The notes: generated by a model from the sequence alone, not told the origin. 62,910 bases of DNA from JBFGSX01 sp041581335 (GCA_041581335.1 JBFIDG010000001.1:1-62910); one strand, 5' to 3'. Shown: positions 24,556 to 34,014, numbered from the stretch's first letter. A program made the numbers and translations.

Positions 24556-24873
24556 TAATATGCCTCAGCAGAGCAGAGCGCTCCGCTGTGGGGGTCGCGC
24601 CAGGAGGGACGCCCACGACCGCAATGACCCGCATCGGCCGGTAGGGTGAATCGAGGGCGTCTTGTAGATGAAACCGGCGCAGCTACGCAGAATCGGGTAT
24701 GGGCGTGCTGCAGGTCCTCAGGGGTGCGGGCGCCGGGCATCTCCAGGGGGCGGCGTGGTGGCGGCACGGCTCCGGCTGGCCGGGGGGCGTGTCGATGGCG
24801 CCGGGCGGCCGCGTTCAGATTCGACGGCGGCGATGAAAAGCACAATAGGGGGGCCATCATCTCTACGGACTTG
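24556..24873 (+). other. Divergent intergenic region dys / RLAN operon
   Basis: About 320 bp. The frame of the next gene is open over much of it but has poor codon bias. A patch at 24836-24848 (AAAAGCACAATAGG) is the only AT-rich stretch near the proposed GTG start at 24874 and sits at TATA distance. No RNA gene was recognised. Confidence 0.35.
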
Positions 24874-25506
24874 GTGCCAAACCCCCCACCGCCGTCCCGG
24901 TTGCCAAGGCAAGACCACCGACGACCCCCACCGCCATTCATCAACCTCTCAGGCGACTACCGTTTCCTGCGCGGAGGCTACTGGGCCCTCGTCGACGCTG
25001 AGCTGAACGGCTACGAAAGCCGCCCCAGCCCCATGCAGGCCGCCACTGCGCAGAATTGCGCCGCGGCGATCCTCGTCGCGGAACGGGCCGGCATCCCGTG
25101 CGCCAAGTGGAAGGTCGCCCGCAAGCCCGAGGACGTCAGGCCTCCGGCCCTGCTCGTCCCCAACGCCGGCCACACGGACACCTACTATCACTGCGAGTCG
25201 CCGCGCTCCGCCGCCAGCCAATGGCGCAGCGCCACCCAGAACGGCACCCGCGTCGCCCTGGTCGTCGACAAGGTCGGCCCGCTGAAGTCCATGAACCAGG
25301 TCGTCGGCACCACGACGAGCGAGCACTACAACCTCGCCTGGCGGGTCTGGCAGGCCTTCGGCGTGCCGCTTGCCACAATCTGGTACCTTGACTCCGACGA
25401 TGGCCCACTGTTCGTGAGCCTCGACCCCTTGCTTCTCCATGATCTTACGGAACGGGAACTGCGCATGTTCGAGGAGGTGAGCACACGGCCGATGTCGCCA
25501 TTGTGA
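24874..25506 (+). CDS. RLAN-domain protein (RimK-associated N-terminal module, stand-alone)
   Basis: 210 residues. It carries the features of the RLAN domain that usually precedes a RimK-type ATP-grasp in a single polypeptide: NLSGDYRFLRGGYWALVDAE followed by a Tyr/Pro-rich stretch, then an alpha/beta region with VALVVDKVGPLKSMNQ. Here it is a separate gene whose stop overlaps the GTG start of the ATP-grasp gene (GTGA). Homology begins around 24935, and a GTG at 24874 is taken as the start because it is the nearest in-frame start with a promoter-like patch 25-35 nt upstream. It probably works as a complex with the ATP-grasp protein. The family call is from remembered motif patterns. Confidence 0.65.
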   Translation: MPNPPPPSRLPRQDHRRPPPPFINLSGDYRFLRGGYWALVDAELNGYESRPSPMQAATAQNCAAAILVAERAGIPCAKWKVARKPEDVRPPALLVPNAGHTDTYYHCESPRSAASQWRSATQNGTRVALVVDKVGPLKSMNQVVGTTTSEHYNLAWRVWQAFGVPLATIWYLDSDDGPLFVSLDPLLLHDLTERELRMFEEVSTRPMSPL

Positions 25507-26378
25507 CGGACGCGATGAGTCGCGGCCGTGGCGTCGAGCACAAGGCCATGCAGGCCTACATGCGGCAAGCGCCAGATCACGGCCACACGGCCAAGATCCT
25601 TGATGTCTCAGAATTCCACGAACTGCAGAACTTCGACGCGTCGTTCCTGCGGCTCGACACCAATGTGCTCGGGCTCAGCTTCGCTGCCAGTCGCTACGCC
25701 TGGGAGCTCGGGCACCGCGTCGTCGATGATCCTCGCAGCATCCTCACGTGCATGAACAAGGCCCACGTGCAGGGCATCCTGGAACGCCACGGCGTCCCGA
25801 CCCCCGACACCGTGCTGCTCACCCGCGCCGGCTACGATTCCCTGGACGCCGCCGCGCTGTTCGAAGAACTCGGCAGCCCCATCGTCGTCAAAGCCCCCAG
25901 CGGCGCCTTCAGCAGCGCCGTCGAGAAGGCCCGCGACGAGAAGGAACTGCGCGCCGTGCTGCGCAAGTTCGCCGCCCGCAGTGACGTCGTCCTGCTGCAA
26001 CGCTACACGCCGAGCCTGTTCGACTGGCGCGTCGGCCTGCTGTGCGGCGAACCGCTCTACGCGGCCCGCTACCACATCCCGAAGGGCGCCTGGCGCATCC
26101 ACGACAAGCCAGAAGGCAGTCAGAAGAAGGAATGGGCCAAGGTCGAACGCGTCGAGCTCGAAGACGTCCCTGCCGAGATCATGGATGCCGCCACCCGCGC
26201 CGCAGGCGCCATCGGCCGCAGCCTGTACGGCGTGGACCTGAAGCAGCTCACCAACGGCGCCGTCGTCATCGAGGTCAACGACAACCCCAACATGGACTTC
26301 GGGCAAGAGATCCCGGTCGACTCCCCCATGTATGGCGAGATCATCAACAAGATCGCCACAGAGGGCCCGCGTGCCTAA
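25503..26378 (+). CDS. RimK-type ATP-grasp ligase
   Basis: A 291-residue ATP-dependent carboxylate-amine ligase of the RimK type. ATP-grasp features are the lysine strand SPIVVKAPSGAFS, the partner strand VVLLQRYTP, the LYGVDLKQL segment and the metal-binding VIEVNDNPNMDFGQE. It starts at a GTG overlapping the stop of the RLAN gene and ends eight bases inside the GNAT gene, so the three are translated as a unit. RimK relatives add glutamate or other amino acids to proteins, peptides or cofactors. Here the substrate is unknown. A 2-oxoglutarate- or lysine-type pathway partner is absent, which leaves peptide tagging or small-peptide synthesis as the best guess. Confidence 0.85.
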   Translation: MTDAMSRGRGVEHKAMQAYMRQAPDHGHTAKILDVSEFHELQNFDASFLRLDTNVLGLSFAASRYAWELGHRVVDDPRSILTCMNKAHVQGILERHGVPTPDTVLLTRAGYDSLDAAALFEELGSPIVVKAPSGAFSSAVEKARDEKELRAVLRKFAARSDVVLLQRYTPSLFDWRVGLLCGEPLYAARYHIPKGAWRIHDKPEGSQKKEWAKVERVELEDVPAEIMDAATRAAGAIGRSLYGVDLKQLTNGAVVIEVNDNPNMDFGQEIPVDSPMYGEIINKIATEGPRA

Positions 26379-26805
26379 GCTGCGCCGTGCGACCCTCGAA
26401 GATCTACCTGGCATCCTAGCGCTTGAAGAGGCAGCTTTCCAGCCGTGGCGCCGGAGCAGTGCGGGCAGCCTGCGCCGCGCCATCACCAGCCCCCACCAGA
26501 CCACCTGGGTGTTGGACGACGGAGGCATCGTCGGCAGCCTCATCCTGTGGCACCGTCGCCTGTCCTTGCGGGTCTATGGCGTCGCGATCGACCCGAGCAT
26601 GCAAGGCAAGGGCCTGGGCACGGTCTTGATGGACCACGCCATCGGACTGGCCCGGAAGAAGCACCAGACTGTGCTTCTGGAAGCGGACGTCAGCGACACA
26701 CGCCTCGTCGCCTGGTACGAACAGCAAGGCTTCGTGAAACAGGTCCGGCGCAAGGACTTCTACGCCGAAGGCAAGGACGCCTGGCGCATGGTGCTCAAGA
26801 CGTAA
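26371..26805 (+). CDS. GNAT-family N-acetyltransferase
   Basis: 144 residues, GTG start at 26371 overlapping the ATP-grasp stop. The acetyl-CoA-binding pattern is clear: VYGVAIDPSMQGKGLGTVLM (the Q/R-x-x-G-x-G/A loop) followed by a helix, and LVAWYEQQGFVKQ near the C-terminus. The context suggests that it acetylates the product or substrate of the RLAN/ATP-grasp pair. A ribosomal-protein (RimI-like) acetyltransferase role is the alternative, since its fold and size also fit that group. Its 3' end overlaps the convergent TauE gene by 11 bp. Confidence 0.85.
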   Translation: MPKLRRATLEDLPGILALEEAAFQPWRRSSAGSLRRAITSPHQTTWVLDDGGIVGSLILWHRRLSLRVYGVAIDPSMQGKGLGTVLMDHAIGLARKKHQTVLLEADVSDTRLVAWYEQQGFVKQVRRKDFYAEGKDAWRMVLKT

Positions 26806-27541
26806 GGATCCGCACCAACAGCCCGCCGGCCATCAGCACGAACAGCGGCTTGATCCACTTGTCCCCGTGCTTGATGCTGGTCCGGCTGCCGACGAAGGCG
26901 CCGACCATGGTGCCGAGCATCATGCCGGCCCCGATGCGCCAGTCGATGACGTCCTCGAACGCGAACAACGCAAGGGCCCCCAGGTTCGACCCGAAGTTGA
27001 AGAGCCGACCATGGGCGGCGGCATCGACGAAGCGCATCCCCAGCAGGCTCACAAGCGCAAAGAGCAGCAGACTGCCGGTGCCGGGCCCGAGCAGGCCGTC
27101 GTAGAACGCGATGATGCCCACCGCGCCCGCTGCGGCCAGGGCGGTCCACAGGTCGGGCAGGCTGTACTTGTCGTCCATCCCGAAGCGGGGGCGCAGCAAG
27201 ACGTAGGCGACCATCGAGATGATGACGATGGCGATGAGACGGAGGATCAAGTCCTCGGGCAGTCGCAACACGGTCCAGGCGCCGGCCATGCTCGTGACGA
27301 CCGCGATAGGGAACAACCACAGCAGCTCGCGTCGGACGAGCCCATGCTTGGCGTACTGCCAGGTCGCCATGCCGCTGGCTCCCGTCCCGGCGACCTTGTT
27401 GGTGGCGATGGCTGCATGCGGGGGTAGGCCTGCGGCGATGATGGCGGGCAACGTGATGACTCCGCCGCCGCCGACCATGCTGTCGATGAAGCCTGCGACC
27501 ACGGCCGCGGGGATGAGCCACCAGAGGGGGTCCACAAGCAT
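26795..27541 (-). CDS. TauE/SafE-family membrane exporter
   Basis: A 248-residue polytopic membrane protein with about seven or eight helices. The first helix carries AGFIDSMVGGGGVITLPA, a hallmark of the TauE/SafE (DUF81) family, and the repeat in the second half shows FYDGLLGPGTGSLLLF. The family exports sulfite, sulfoacetate or related anions; the substrate cannot be predicted. It lies 24 bp downstream of the Kef-type antiporter gene on the same strand and may be in one transcript with it. Confidence 0.9.
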   Translation of the reverse strand: MLVDPLWWLIPAAVVAGFIDSMVGGGGVITLPAIIAAGLPPHAAIATNKVAGTGASGMATWQYAKHGLVRRELLWLFPIAVVTSMAGAWTVLRLPEDLILRLIAIVIISMVAYVLLRPRFGMDDKYSLPDLWTALAAAGAVGIIAFYDGLLGPGTGSLLLFALVSLLGMRFVDAAAHGRLFNFGSNLGALALFAFEDVIDWRIGAGMMLGTMVGAFVGSRTSIKHGDKWIKPLFVLMAGGLLVRILTS

Positions 27542-27565
27542 GCCAGGGGTTGGGGCTTCAAGGCT

Positions 27566-29812
27566 TCAATCGGTCGGGACCGCTTCGGGGATGCCTTGGG
27601 TCATGAGCCGTGCCCGTTGCAGCTGCAGGGGGGTGCCAAGCAGGATGAGGCGGTCTCCCGGTCGTAGGGGGAGCTCGTGCCGATAGGGGACGGGGTGGGA
27701 TTGGTTGCCGCTCCACAGGCCGACGACGAGGGTGCCGGTCTCTTCACGGATGCGCAGCTCCCCGAGCTTCTTCCCCACCCACGAAGACTCCGCGTGCAGC
27801 TCTTGCTCCTCCACGACCGCCGATTGGGTCTGGGCCGTCATGCGGATCGCGTCGCCATGTGCGACGACGAGGGCTTCGCCCCGGGCAAGTTGGTGCATGT
27901 CCCCCAGCATGACGAGGGTGTCTCCGGGACGGATGACGGTGTCTGGGCCGGGGTTGACGGTCTCCTTGCGCCCGCGCTGCAGCACGGCCACCGTCGCACC
28001 AGACATGGCCGAGATGCGGCATTCCCGCAGGCTACGGTTGGCGACAGGCGACCCGGGTGGCACGATGACCGCGGCGAACTTGACGCCCCACGGATACCGG
28101 TCCATGAGGCTGTCCAGGAGCTGGGCATGCGCGGGGTCGTGGCCCAGCACGCGGCCCAGGGTGGCCTCCAGGGCCTGATGGAAGCGGTTGAGCTGTCGCC
28201 AAGCGACGGCGGCGATGATGATAGCGATCGCGGCACCGGCTGCCAGGAACGGCGTGGTCTGCGGGAAGCGCAGGCTCAGCAGCAACAGCACCAGCACGAA
28301 ACCGATGGTCACGACGGCATCGACGAGGCGCTCGCGCACCTTGCCAGCGCCTTCACGCTCGCCTTCCTGCAAGCCGACGAGGCCCCAGACCAAGCGTCGA
28401 TACGACATGAACGCCGCGCGGACCATGGGAAGCGATAGGCCGGCGGCCAGGCCGAACCATATGGCGGTCGGAGGTACGGGCAGGCCCGTGAAGGTCGGGG
28501 TGACCATGGGCGCCAGCCAGGCGGCAAACAGGAACCATCCCGTGATGAGAAGAAGATTGACGGCAAGGAACCTGGCGTGTCCTTGCCACTCGCGTACGGC
28601 GCCACGGGCCTTGTTGCGCCCCCGCATGCCTTGGCCAAGCCAGACGGCGGGGCGGCGGATGGCCTTCGGGAGCTGCCAGAACTTGCGCTCCATGGCCGGG
28701 ATGCCCCGGGTCAGCAGCGCAGATGTGGGCAGCAAGACGACCATGGTACCGACCGCGACGGCACGCATCGCCGGGTGGGCGACGCCGTTGCTCTCGGCGA
28801 CAGCCACCAGGATCAGGCTGAACTCACCGATCGTCGCCAGCGCCACGGCGCTGCGCATGCCTCCGGTGAGGTTGAGCCCCCCGGCGATGCCGGCAGGCAG
28901 GTGGACGAGGGTCTTGCCGAATGCGAAGAGCGCCGCGACGGCCAGAACAAGAGGCCAGACGTGTAGGATGCCCAGGGCGTCGACGGCCAAGCCGCTGGCA
29001 AGGAAGAACACCGCTGCGGCAAGATCCCGCACGCCGGCCAATGTGTTGCGCACCACGTAACGGCTGCCGGCTTCTGCGGCCGCGACACCGGCGAGCAGGG
29101 CGCCCAGTTCAGGCGACCCGGCGAGGTACCCGAGGTAGCCTGCCAAGACGACCAGCCCGGTCGCCCACAGGGCAAGCACCTCGGGGACGTGGCGGCGTGC
29201 CACTTCGTCGAGGATGCGGGGGATGACGAACAACGCCCCCGCAGCGAGAAGGACGAGGAAGAACAGCAGCTTGCCGATGGCCGCCAAGGGGCCGAGCCAG
29301 CCACCGCCATCGCCGCCCAGGACAATGATCAACGCGATCAGCCCCGCGGCCGCCACGTCTTCGGAGACCAGCACTCCAAGCACCCTTTCGCGGGTCTTGC
29401 GGTCCACGCCGGGCAGGGACGTGAGGCGTTCGCCGAACAAGGTGCTGGAGATGGACATCGCCATCCCCATGGCCAGGGACTGGCTGAAACTCCAGCCCGC
29501 CAGGCGGACGGCGGCCGCGACGGCCAGACCCGGGAGCGCGATGTCGAACGGGATGCTCCACGCCGTCGCTCGGAGTGCCCGGCGCAGACGCTTCAGATCC
29601 AGCTCTAAGCCGATGAAGAAAAGCAGCGCCAAGACGCCCAGTTCGGCCAGGTTCTCGATCTCGTGGAGGGACAAGATCTCCGGGAAGGCGAACCCTGCGA
29701 TGAGGCCGGCCGCTAGGTAGCCCAGGGCGGGGGGGAGGCCCAATCGGACGGCCGCCATGCCTGCGGCTGCCATCAAAAGCAGCGCGAGCGCGACGGTCGC
29801 GAGGGGGGCCAT
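27566..29812 (-). CDS. Kef-type cation/proton antiporter with two RCK_C domains
   Basis: A 748-residue transporter. Residues 1 to about 370 are a CPA2 Na+(K+)/H+ exchanger domain (12 or so helices; the half-helix motif FFIGLELDLKRL is clear). About 400-530 holds further membrane helices. The cytoplasmic C-terminus has two TrkA-C (RCK_C) domains (for example NPGPDTVIRPGDTLVMLGD and PLRPGDRLILLG). No Rossmann RCK_N domain is present between them. It probably exchanges K+ or Na+ for protons, gated by a ligand on the RCK_C units. An upstream ATG at 29851 would add 13 residues; the later start is preferred by comparison with family N-termini but is not certain. Confidence 0.88.
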   Translation of the reverse strand: MAPLATVALALLLMAAAGMAAVRLGLPPALGYLAAGLIAGFAFPEILSLHEIENLAELGVLALLFFIGLELDLKRLRRALRATAWSIPFDIALPGLAVAAAVRLAGWSFSQSLAMGMAMSISSTLFGERLTSLPGVDRKTRERVLGVLVSEDVAAAGLIALIIVLGGDGGGWLGPLAAIGKLLFFLVLLAAGALFVIPRILDEVARRHVPEVLALWATGLVVLAGYLGYLAGSPELGALLAGVAAAEAGSRYVVRNTLAGVRDLAAAVFFLASGLAVDALGILHVWPLVLAVAALFAFGKTLVHLPAGIAGGLNLTGGMRSAVALATIGEFSLILVAVAESNGVAHPAMRAVAVGTMVVLLPTSALLTRGIPAMERKFWQLPKAIRRPAVWLGQGMRGRNKARGAVREWQGHARFLAVNLLLITGWFLFAAWLAPMVTPTFTGLPVPPTAIWFGLAAGLSLPMVRAAFMSYRRLVWGLVGLQEGEREGAGKVRERLVDAVVTIGFVLVLLLLSLRFPQTTPFLAAGAAIAIIIAAVAWRQLNRFHQALEATLGRVLGHDPAHAQLLDSLMDRYPWGVKFAAVIVPPGSPVANRSLRECRISAMSGATVAVLQRGRKETVNPGPDTVIRPGDTLVMLGDMHQLARGEALVVAHGDAIRMTAQTQSAVVEEQELHAESSWVGKKLGELRIREETGTLVVGLWSGNQSHPVPYRHELPLRPGDRLILLGTPLQLQRARLMTQGIPEAVPTD

Positions 29813-29890
29813 CAACGGGCATAGTGTTGCCTGGGCTATCAGGGTGACCATTGATGCGAGGGTTCAGGTTGTCCAACACATGGCGGCGGT

Positions 29891-31147
29891 GTGGCCCCGC
29901 TGCCGAAGTGGCATCGTGCATACACGCTGTTCCGCGTCGCCGATGGGGCCACCGCTGCGCTCATCCCGTTGATGGCCGTGACGGCGTACGGGCTCCCCGC
30001 ATGGGGCGCCGCCATGGTGGTCGTCGCCATGAACCTTGCAGGCGTCCCGGCCAGCTACATGTGGGGGACGCTCATGGAAAGCGGGCGTGGTCGGCGGCGG
30101 CTTGCCACGACAGGTTTCGCCGTCGCGGGCACCGCCCTCGTGGGGCTGGCATTCCTGCCGCCCTGGCCGTTGTACTTGCTCGGCGCGGCGGCCTTCACCG
30201 CCTTCGGAGGGGCCACGGCCTCGGCGGCAGGCCGCTTGATCTTGGAAGGTCAGGGCCGGTCCGATTGGGGCGCCATGACCTCCAGACTCAACCTCGTCAT
30301 GTCCAGCGCCTACATGGTCGGGCTGATGGCCGTCATCATCTGGTCGTTCGCCGGCACCTTGGCCCCCCTCGGGGTCTTCCTCGGCGCGGCCGTGCTGTGC
30401 GTGGCCGCGGCCCTCGTGGCCTGGAAGACGATCCGACCCTTCGTGCCGGTCCACGTGTCCGATTGGGACCCCAAACCGCAGGAACAGATGCGTCTCGAAC
30501 GCCCGGTGTGGTTGCCGCAACGGCTGCGCGTCCGCCTACGCTGGCCCAGGACGGCCGGGCCGCACCGCAAACTGGCGCTCGGGGTCGCCATCACGTTCCT
30601 CGGCACGACCGCCTTCAACAGCTCCTTCTCCGGCGTCCTTGCCGCCGACCTGCACCTGTCCGTCGCGCTCGTATTGCTCGCACAGGTCCCCTCGCATCTG
30701 ACCATCCCCATCGGTTTCCGGATGACGCTGCCGATGCTGCGCAGCCACGGCGAACAACGGGTCGCCCGCATCGGCCTCGTCACTCGCCTGCTCACAGTCC
30801 CCGCGATGGCCGTGACGATCTTGTGGTGGCACCCGAACCTCTACTGGTTCCTGCTATCGCTGGGCGCCGTCATGGGCTTGACCTTCGCCATGGTGCAGGC
30901 CACCGTGCCTTGCATCCTCGCCGCGGCGCACCCTCGGTCGACGGGCCGCGGCCTCGGGGCATATCATGGCGCCGTGGCGCTCGGGGTGCTGACCGGCTCG
31001 GGCGTCGTGGCCATCGTCCTGCGCGTCGCGCCATTGGCCTGGTCGTACGCTTTGTCGGTCGCAGGGATGGCCATCGGCACCGGTATCATCCTGTCGGCGC
31101 TGGGCACCGCGGACCGGCTCGCGCTACCTTCGGGGACCAGTTCGTAG
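29891..31147 (+). CDS. Major facilitator superfamily transporter
   Basis: 418 residues with 12 predicted membrane helices and a longer cytoplasmic loop after the sixth. The region after helix 2 (YMWGTLMESGRGRRRLATTGF) corresponds to the MFS loop 2-3 motif. The start is a GTG at 29891, divergent from the Kef-type gene. The substrate is unknown; drug or sugar-type efflux carriers are the nearest general types. Confidence 0.85.
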   Translation: MAPLPKWHRAYTLFRVADGATAALIPLMAVTAYGLPAWGAAMVVVAMNLAGVPASYMWGTLMESGRGRRRLATTGFAVAGTALVGLAFLPPWPLYLLGAAAFTAFGGATASAAGRLILEGQGRSDWGAMTSRLNLVMSSAYMVGLMAVIIWSFAGTLAPLGVFLGAAVLCVAAALVAWKTIRPFVPVHVSDWDPKPQEQMRLERPVWLPQRLRVRLRWPRTAGPHRKLALGVAITFLGTTAFNSSFSGVLAADLHLSVALVLLAQVPSHLTIPIGFRMTLPMLRSHGEQRVARIGLVTRLLTVPAMAVTILWWHPNLYWFLLSLGAVMGLTFAMVQATVPCILAAAHPRSTGRGLGAYHGAVALGVLTGSGVVAIVLRVAPLAWSYALSVAGMAIGTGIILSALGTADRLALPSGTSS

Positions 31148-31158
31148 CCGTCGCAGCA

Positions 31159-31800
31159 TCACGATTCGGGTTGTTCGACGATCACGACGACCATGCCTTC
31201 GTGGCAGCGCACACGGGCGCCATCCTGCATGATCTGATTGCTCAGGCCGCGGCCGGTCAGGTGGCCCAGCTTCGTCTCCACGGCCTCCCACTTCGTGCCG
31301 GCGATGCTGACGATCGCGTCGCCGTCCACGGGCAGGATGTTGAGCATAGAATGGGTGCGGCCGGCGAGGTTCAGTTCTCCGCCGGGGCTGAGGAAGCGGA
31401 TGGACTCACCCTTGCCGATCATGACCGCGTCGATGCCGCGCTCATGGCACGAGCGCAGCAGTTTCAGGTTGCCAAGGAACATCGACATGCGTCCACCGTG
31501 GCCGCCGAGGATCATGATGCGCGTGGCGCCCATCTGCAAAGCGCGCTCCAAAGCGAGTTCGCCATCGGTCTCGTCCTTCTGGATCGGGTGGCGTTCGATC
31601 GGGATGTCCAACGCGTCGGCCCACTTGAAGTCGTCCGGCGAGAGTGAATCGAGGTCGCCGACGATGACATCCGGCGGGCGTTCCGCTTTGAGCAGCCCGT
31701 GGGCGCCGCCATCGGACGCGACCACCTTGGCGCAAGCATCGAGGAGCTTCAGATCATGGGGGGTCGGAGGGTCGCCCCCCAGCACAAGGCCGATGCGCAC
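31159..31800 (-). CDS. thiN: Thiamine pyrophosphokinase
   Basis: Transfers pyrophosphate from ATP to thiamine, giving thiamine diphosphate. The diagnostic motifs are in order: DGGAHGLL near residue 30, VGDLDSLS near 48-55, QKDETDGELAL near 73-83 and ILGGHGGRMSMFLGN near 96-110. Length is 213 residues, typical. A CTTAAG box about 27 nt upstream of the ATG suggests a leaderless transcript, and no thi-box riboswitch is seen in that short space. It lies convergent with, and 11 bp from, the MFS gene. Confidence 0.93.
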   Translation of the reverse strand: MRIGLVLGGDPPTPHDLKLLDACAKVVASDGGAHGLLKAERPPDVIVGDLDSLSPDDFKWADALDIPIERHPIQKDETDGELALERALQMGATRIMILGGHGGRMSMFLGNLKLLRSCHERGIDAVMIGKGESIRFLSPGGELNLAGRTHSMLNILPVDGDAIVSIAGTKWEAVETKLGHLTGRGLSNQIMQDGARVRCHEGMVVVIVEQPES

Positions 31801-31824
31801 AATCCCAGATGCCGGACACGGACG

Positions 31825-31830
31825 CTTAAG
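31825..31830 (-). promoter_or_regulatory. CTTAAG promoter box of thiN
   Basis: Centred about 27 nt upstream of the ATG at 31800, matching archaeal TATA-box spacing for leaderless mRNA. Confidence 0.5.
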
Positions 31831-32029
31831 GCAAGCTGGGCAACGCTGATGAAGGAGATGCTTTCGCGGCGGCGTCCGCAGCGGCGCTCATACCCCCGTC
31901 GAGGACATGGTCTGGGGGGTGCCTCCATGGGCAGCGCTCGCGCGCGGCACCCGCCGCCTCGGCCCAGGTGTCGCGAGGTCCAGGGTGCGTGGCGCCAAGG
32001 GGGTGGGGCCGACGATGCGGGCGGCACTG

Positions 32030-32035
32030 CTTATC
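32030..32035 (+). promoter_or_regulatory. CTTATC promoter box of thrS
   Basis: Centred about 29 nt upstream of the ATG at 32062; no Shine-Dalgarno site lies in between. Confidence 0.45.
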
Positions 32036-32061
32036 AGGGTCTCGGGGGTCGCCGGCTTGTT

Positions 32062-34008
32062 ATGAAGCTCCTGCTTCTCCACTCCGACTTCATCGAATAC
32101 GAGGCCACCAAGAAGGCACTCAAGACGGCGCCGGAGCTGAGCGACGACGAAAAGACCGGCCGTCTCGAAGACGCATTGGCCGTCTTCATCACGGTCGAAT
32201 CGATCGACGAAGAAGACCTCCCGGCCGCGGTCCGCAAGGCCGCCAAGGAGATCCGCGACGTCGCCAAGCAGATCAACGTCGACAAGGTGATGCTGTACCC
32301 GTACGCACACCTGAGCCACGACCTGGCCAAGCCGAGCGTCGGCGCCAAGGCGTTGCCGTTGCTGCAGGAGGAGATCGCCGGCGACTTCGCCGAGGTCAAG
32401 CGCAGCCCCTTCGGCTGGTACAAGGGCTTCAACATCAAGGTCAAGGGCCACCCGTTGGCCGAGCTGAGTCGCCACGTGACGCCGGGAGGTGAGGAAGAAG
32501 CCGCCGAGGGTGATGCCAAGGACGGCGACGCCAACGAGTCAGAGGCACTGAAGGCCGAGAAGGGCCTGAAGTCCGCCTGGTACATCCTCAGCCCGGACGG
32601 CGAGTTGACGGCGGCCGACGAGTTCAATTTCAAGGGCCACGCGGAGCTGAAGCAGTTCTACGAGTACGAGGCCAAGGGCAGCCGCAGCGGCGGCAAGGAG
32701 CCGGCCCACATCCAGCTCATGCAGAACATGGAGTTGGTGGACTACGAGCCCGGCTCGGACACCGGCAACATGCGCTGGTTCCCCAAGGGCCAACTCATCA
32801 AGCGCCTGCTGGAGGCCAAGATCAACCGCGTCTCCCAGGAGTCCGGCGCCATGCAGATCGAGACGCCGATCATGTACGACGTCAACCACCCGGCGCTCAA
32901 CAAGTACCTGCAGAAGTTCCCTGCCCGGCAGTACCGGGTCAAGTCCGACGACAAGGAACTGTTCCTGCGCTTCGCCGCCTGCTTCGGCATGTATCTGACC
33001 ATGGGCCGCAGTGTCCTGAGCTACCGCCACCTGCCGGCACGCATCTACGAACTCACGCACTACTCGTTCAGGCGTGAACAGAGCGGCGAGACGTCCGGCA
33101 TCAAGCGCCTGCGCTGCTTCACCATGCCCGACATGCACACGCTCGTCGCGGACATCCACCAGGCCCGTGAGGAGTTCGGTCGCCAGTTCATGACCAGCAA
33201 GCGCTGGATGGACGGCCTCGAAGTGCCCTTCCAGACCGCCATCCGTTTCGTACGCGGCTTCTACGAGGAGAACAAGGAGTTCGCGGCAGGACTCGCGCAG
33301 ATGGTCGGCGGCCCCGTCTTGATCGAGATGTGGGAAGACCAGAGCTTCTACTTCGTCACCAAGTTCGAGTTCAACGTGAACGACACCAGCGGCAAGGCGT
33401 TCGCCTTGTCCACTGTGCAGATCGACACGCAGAACCCGCAGCACTTCGGCATCACCTACGCCGGTGAAGACGGCAAGGAGCACACCCCGCTCCTGCTGCA
33501 CACCAGCGTCAGTGGCGCCATCGACCGCAACGTCGCCGCCATCCTCGAATCCGAGGCCATGAAGCGCGACCGCGGCGAGAAGCCCGCCCTGCCGTTCTGG
33601 CTCAGTCCGACGCAGGTGCGTTTCCTGCCCGTCAGTGACGAGTTCACCGACGCCGCGCTGGAACTCGCCGCTGCCGTGAATGAGATGGGCGGCCGCGCCG
33701 ACGTCGATGACGCTTCCGCAGGCATCGGCAAGAAGATCCGCAATGCCGAGAAGGAGTGGGTCCCGATCATCGCCGTCGTCGGCGAACAAGAGGTCGCGAG
33801 CAACGTCTACAACCTGCGCCTGCGCAAGGGGGACTACCTGGAACGCGCCGGCATCACGCTGGACACCGACGATGGTCAGAGCCTCGGCAGTTACAGCTGC
33901 CCGTGGTCGACCATCATCCAGCTCGTCGAAGCCAACATCGGCGACGAACCCCGCGCCCCGTTGCCGCTTCCTGTGCGCCTGACCGAACGCCCGATCTTCC
34001 GCGGGTGA
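32062..34008 (+). CDS. thrS: Threonyl-tRNA synthetase, archaeal type
   Basis: Charges tRNA-Thr. The 648-residue enzyme starts with the archaeal D-aminoacyl-tRNA-deacylase-like editing domain (MKLLLLHSDFIEYEAT and YPYAHLSHDLAKP), which removes mischarged Ser, unlike the bacterial TGS/editing module. An acidic insertion (about residues 145-170) separates it from the class II core, which has IETPIMYD, the motif 2 region SYRHLPARIYELTHYSFRRE and the zinc-site Cys (AACFGMYL). An anticodon-binding domain ends the protein. The start at 32062 matches the family N-terminus and has a promoter box 29 nt upstream. Confidence 0.97.
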   Translation: MKLLLLHSDFIEYEATKKALKTAPELSDDEKTGRLEDALAVFITVESIDEEDLPAAVRKAAKEIRDVAKQINVDKVMLYPYAHLSHDLAKPSVGAKALPLLQEEIAGDFAEVKRSPFGWYKGFNIKVKGHPLAELSRHVTPGGEEEAAEGDAKDGDANESEALKAEKGLKSAWYILSPDGELTAADEFNFKGHAELKQFYEYEAKGSRSGGKEPAHIQLMQNMELVDYEPGSDTGNMRWFPKGQLIKRLLEAKINRVSQESGAMQIETPIMYDVNHPALNKYLQKFPARQYRVKSDDKELFLRFAACFGMYLTMGRSVLSYRHLPARIYELTHYSFRREQSGETSGIKRLRCFTMPDMHTLVADIHQAREEFGRQFMTSKRWMDGLEVPFQTAIRFVRGFYEENKEFAAGLAQMVGGPVLIEMWEDQSFYFVTKFEFNVNDTSGKAFALSTVQIDTQNPQHFGITYAGEDGKEHTPLLLHTSVSGAIDRNVAAILESEAMKRDRGEKPALPFWLSPTQVRFLPVSDEFTDAALELAAAVNEMGGRADVDDASAGIGKKIRNAEKEWVPIIAVVGEQEVASNVYNLRLRKGDYLERAGITLDTDDGQSLGSYSCPWSTIIQLVEANIGDEPRAPLPLPVRLTERPIFRG

Positions 34009-34014
34009 ACGAGT

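Larger units (their letters stand above)
31801..32061 (+). other. Divergent promoter region thiN / thrS
   Basis: 261 bp. CTTAAG at 31825-31830 serves the minus-strand gene, and CTTATC at 32030-32035 sits about 29 nt before the thrS start. The DNA between is high-GC with no recognisable gene, although the thrS frame stays open. Confidence 0.5.

Noticed and set aside
31801..31860. Possible thi-box riboswitch upstream of thiN
   Set aside because: The CTTAAG box leaves essentially no leader in which a riboswitch could form, and no thi-box core is visible.
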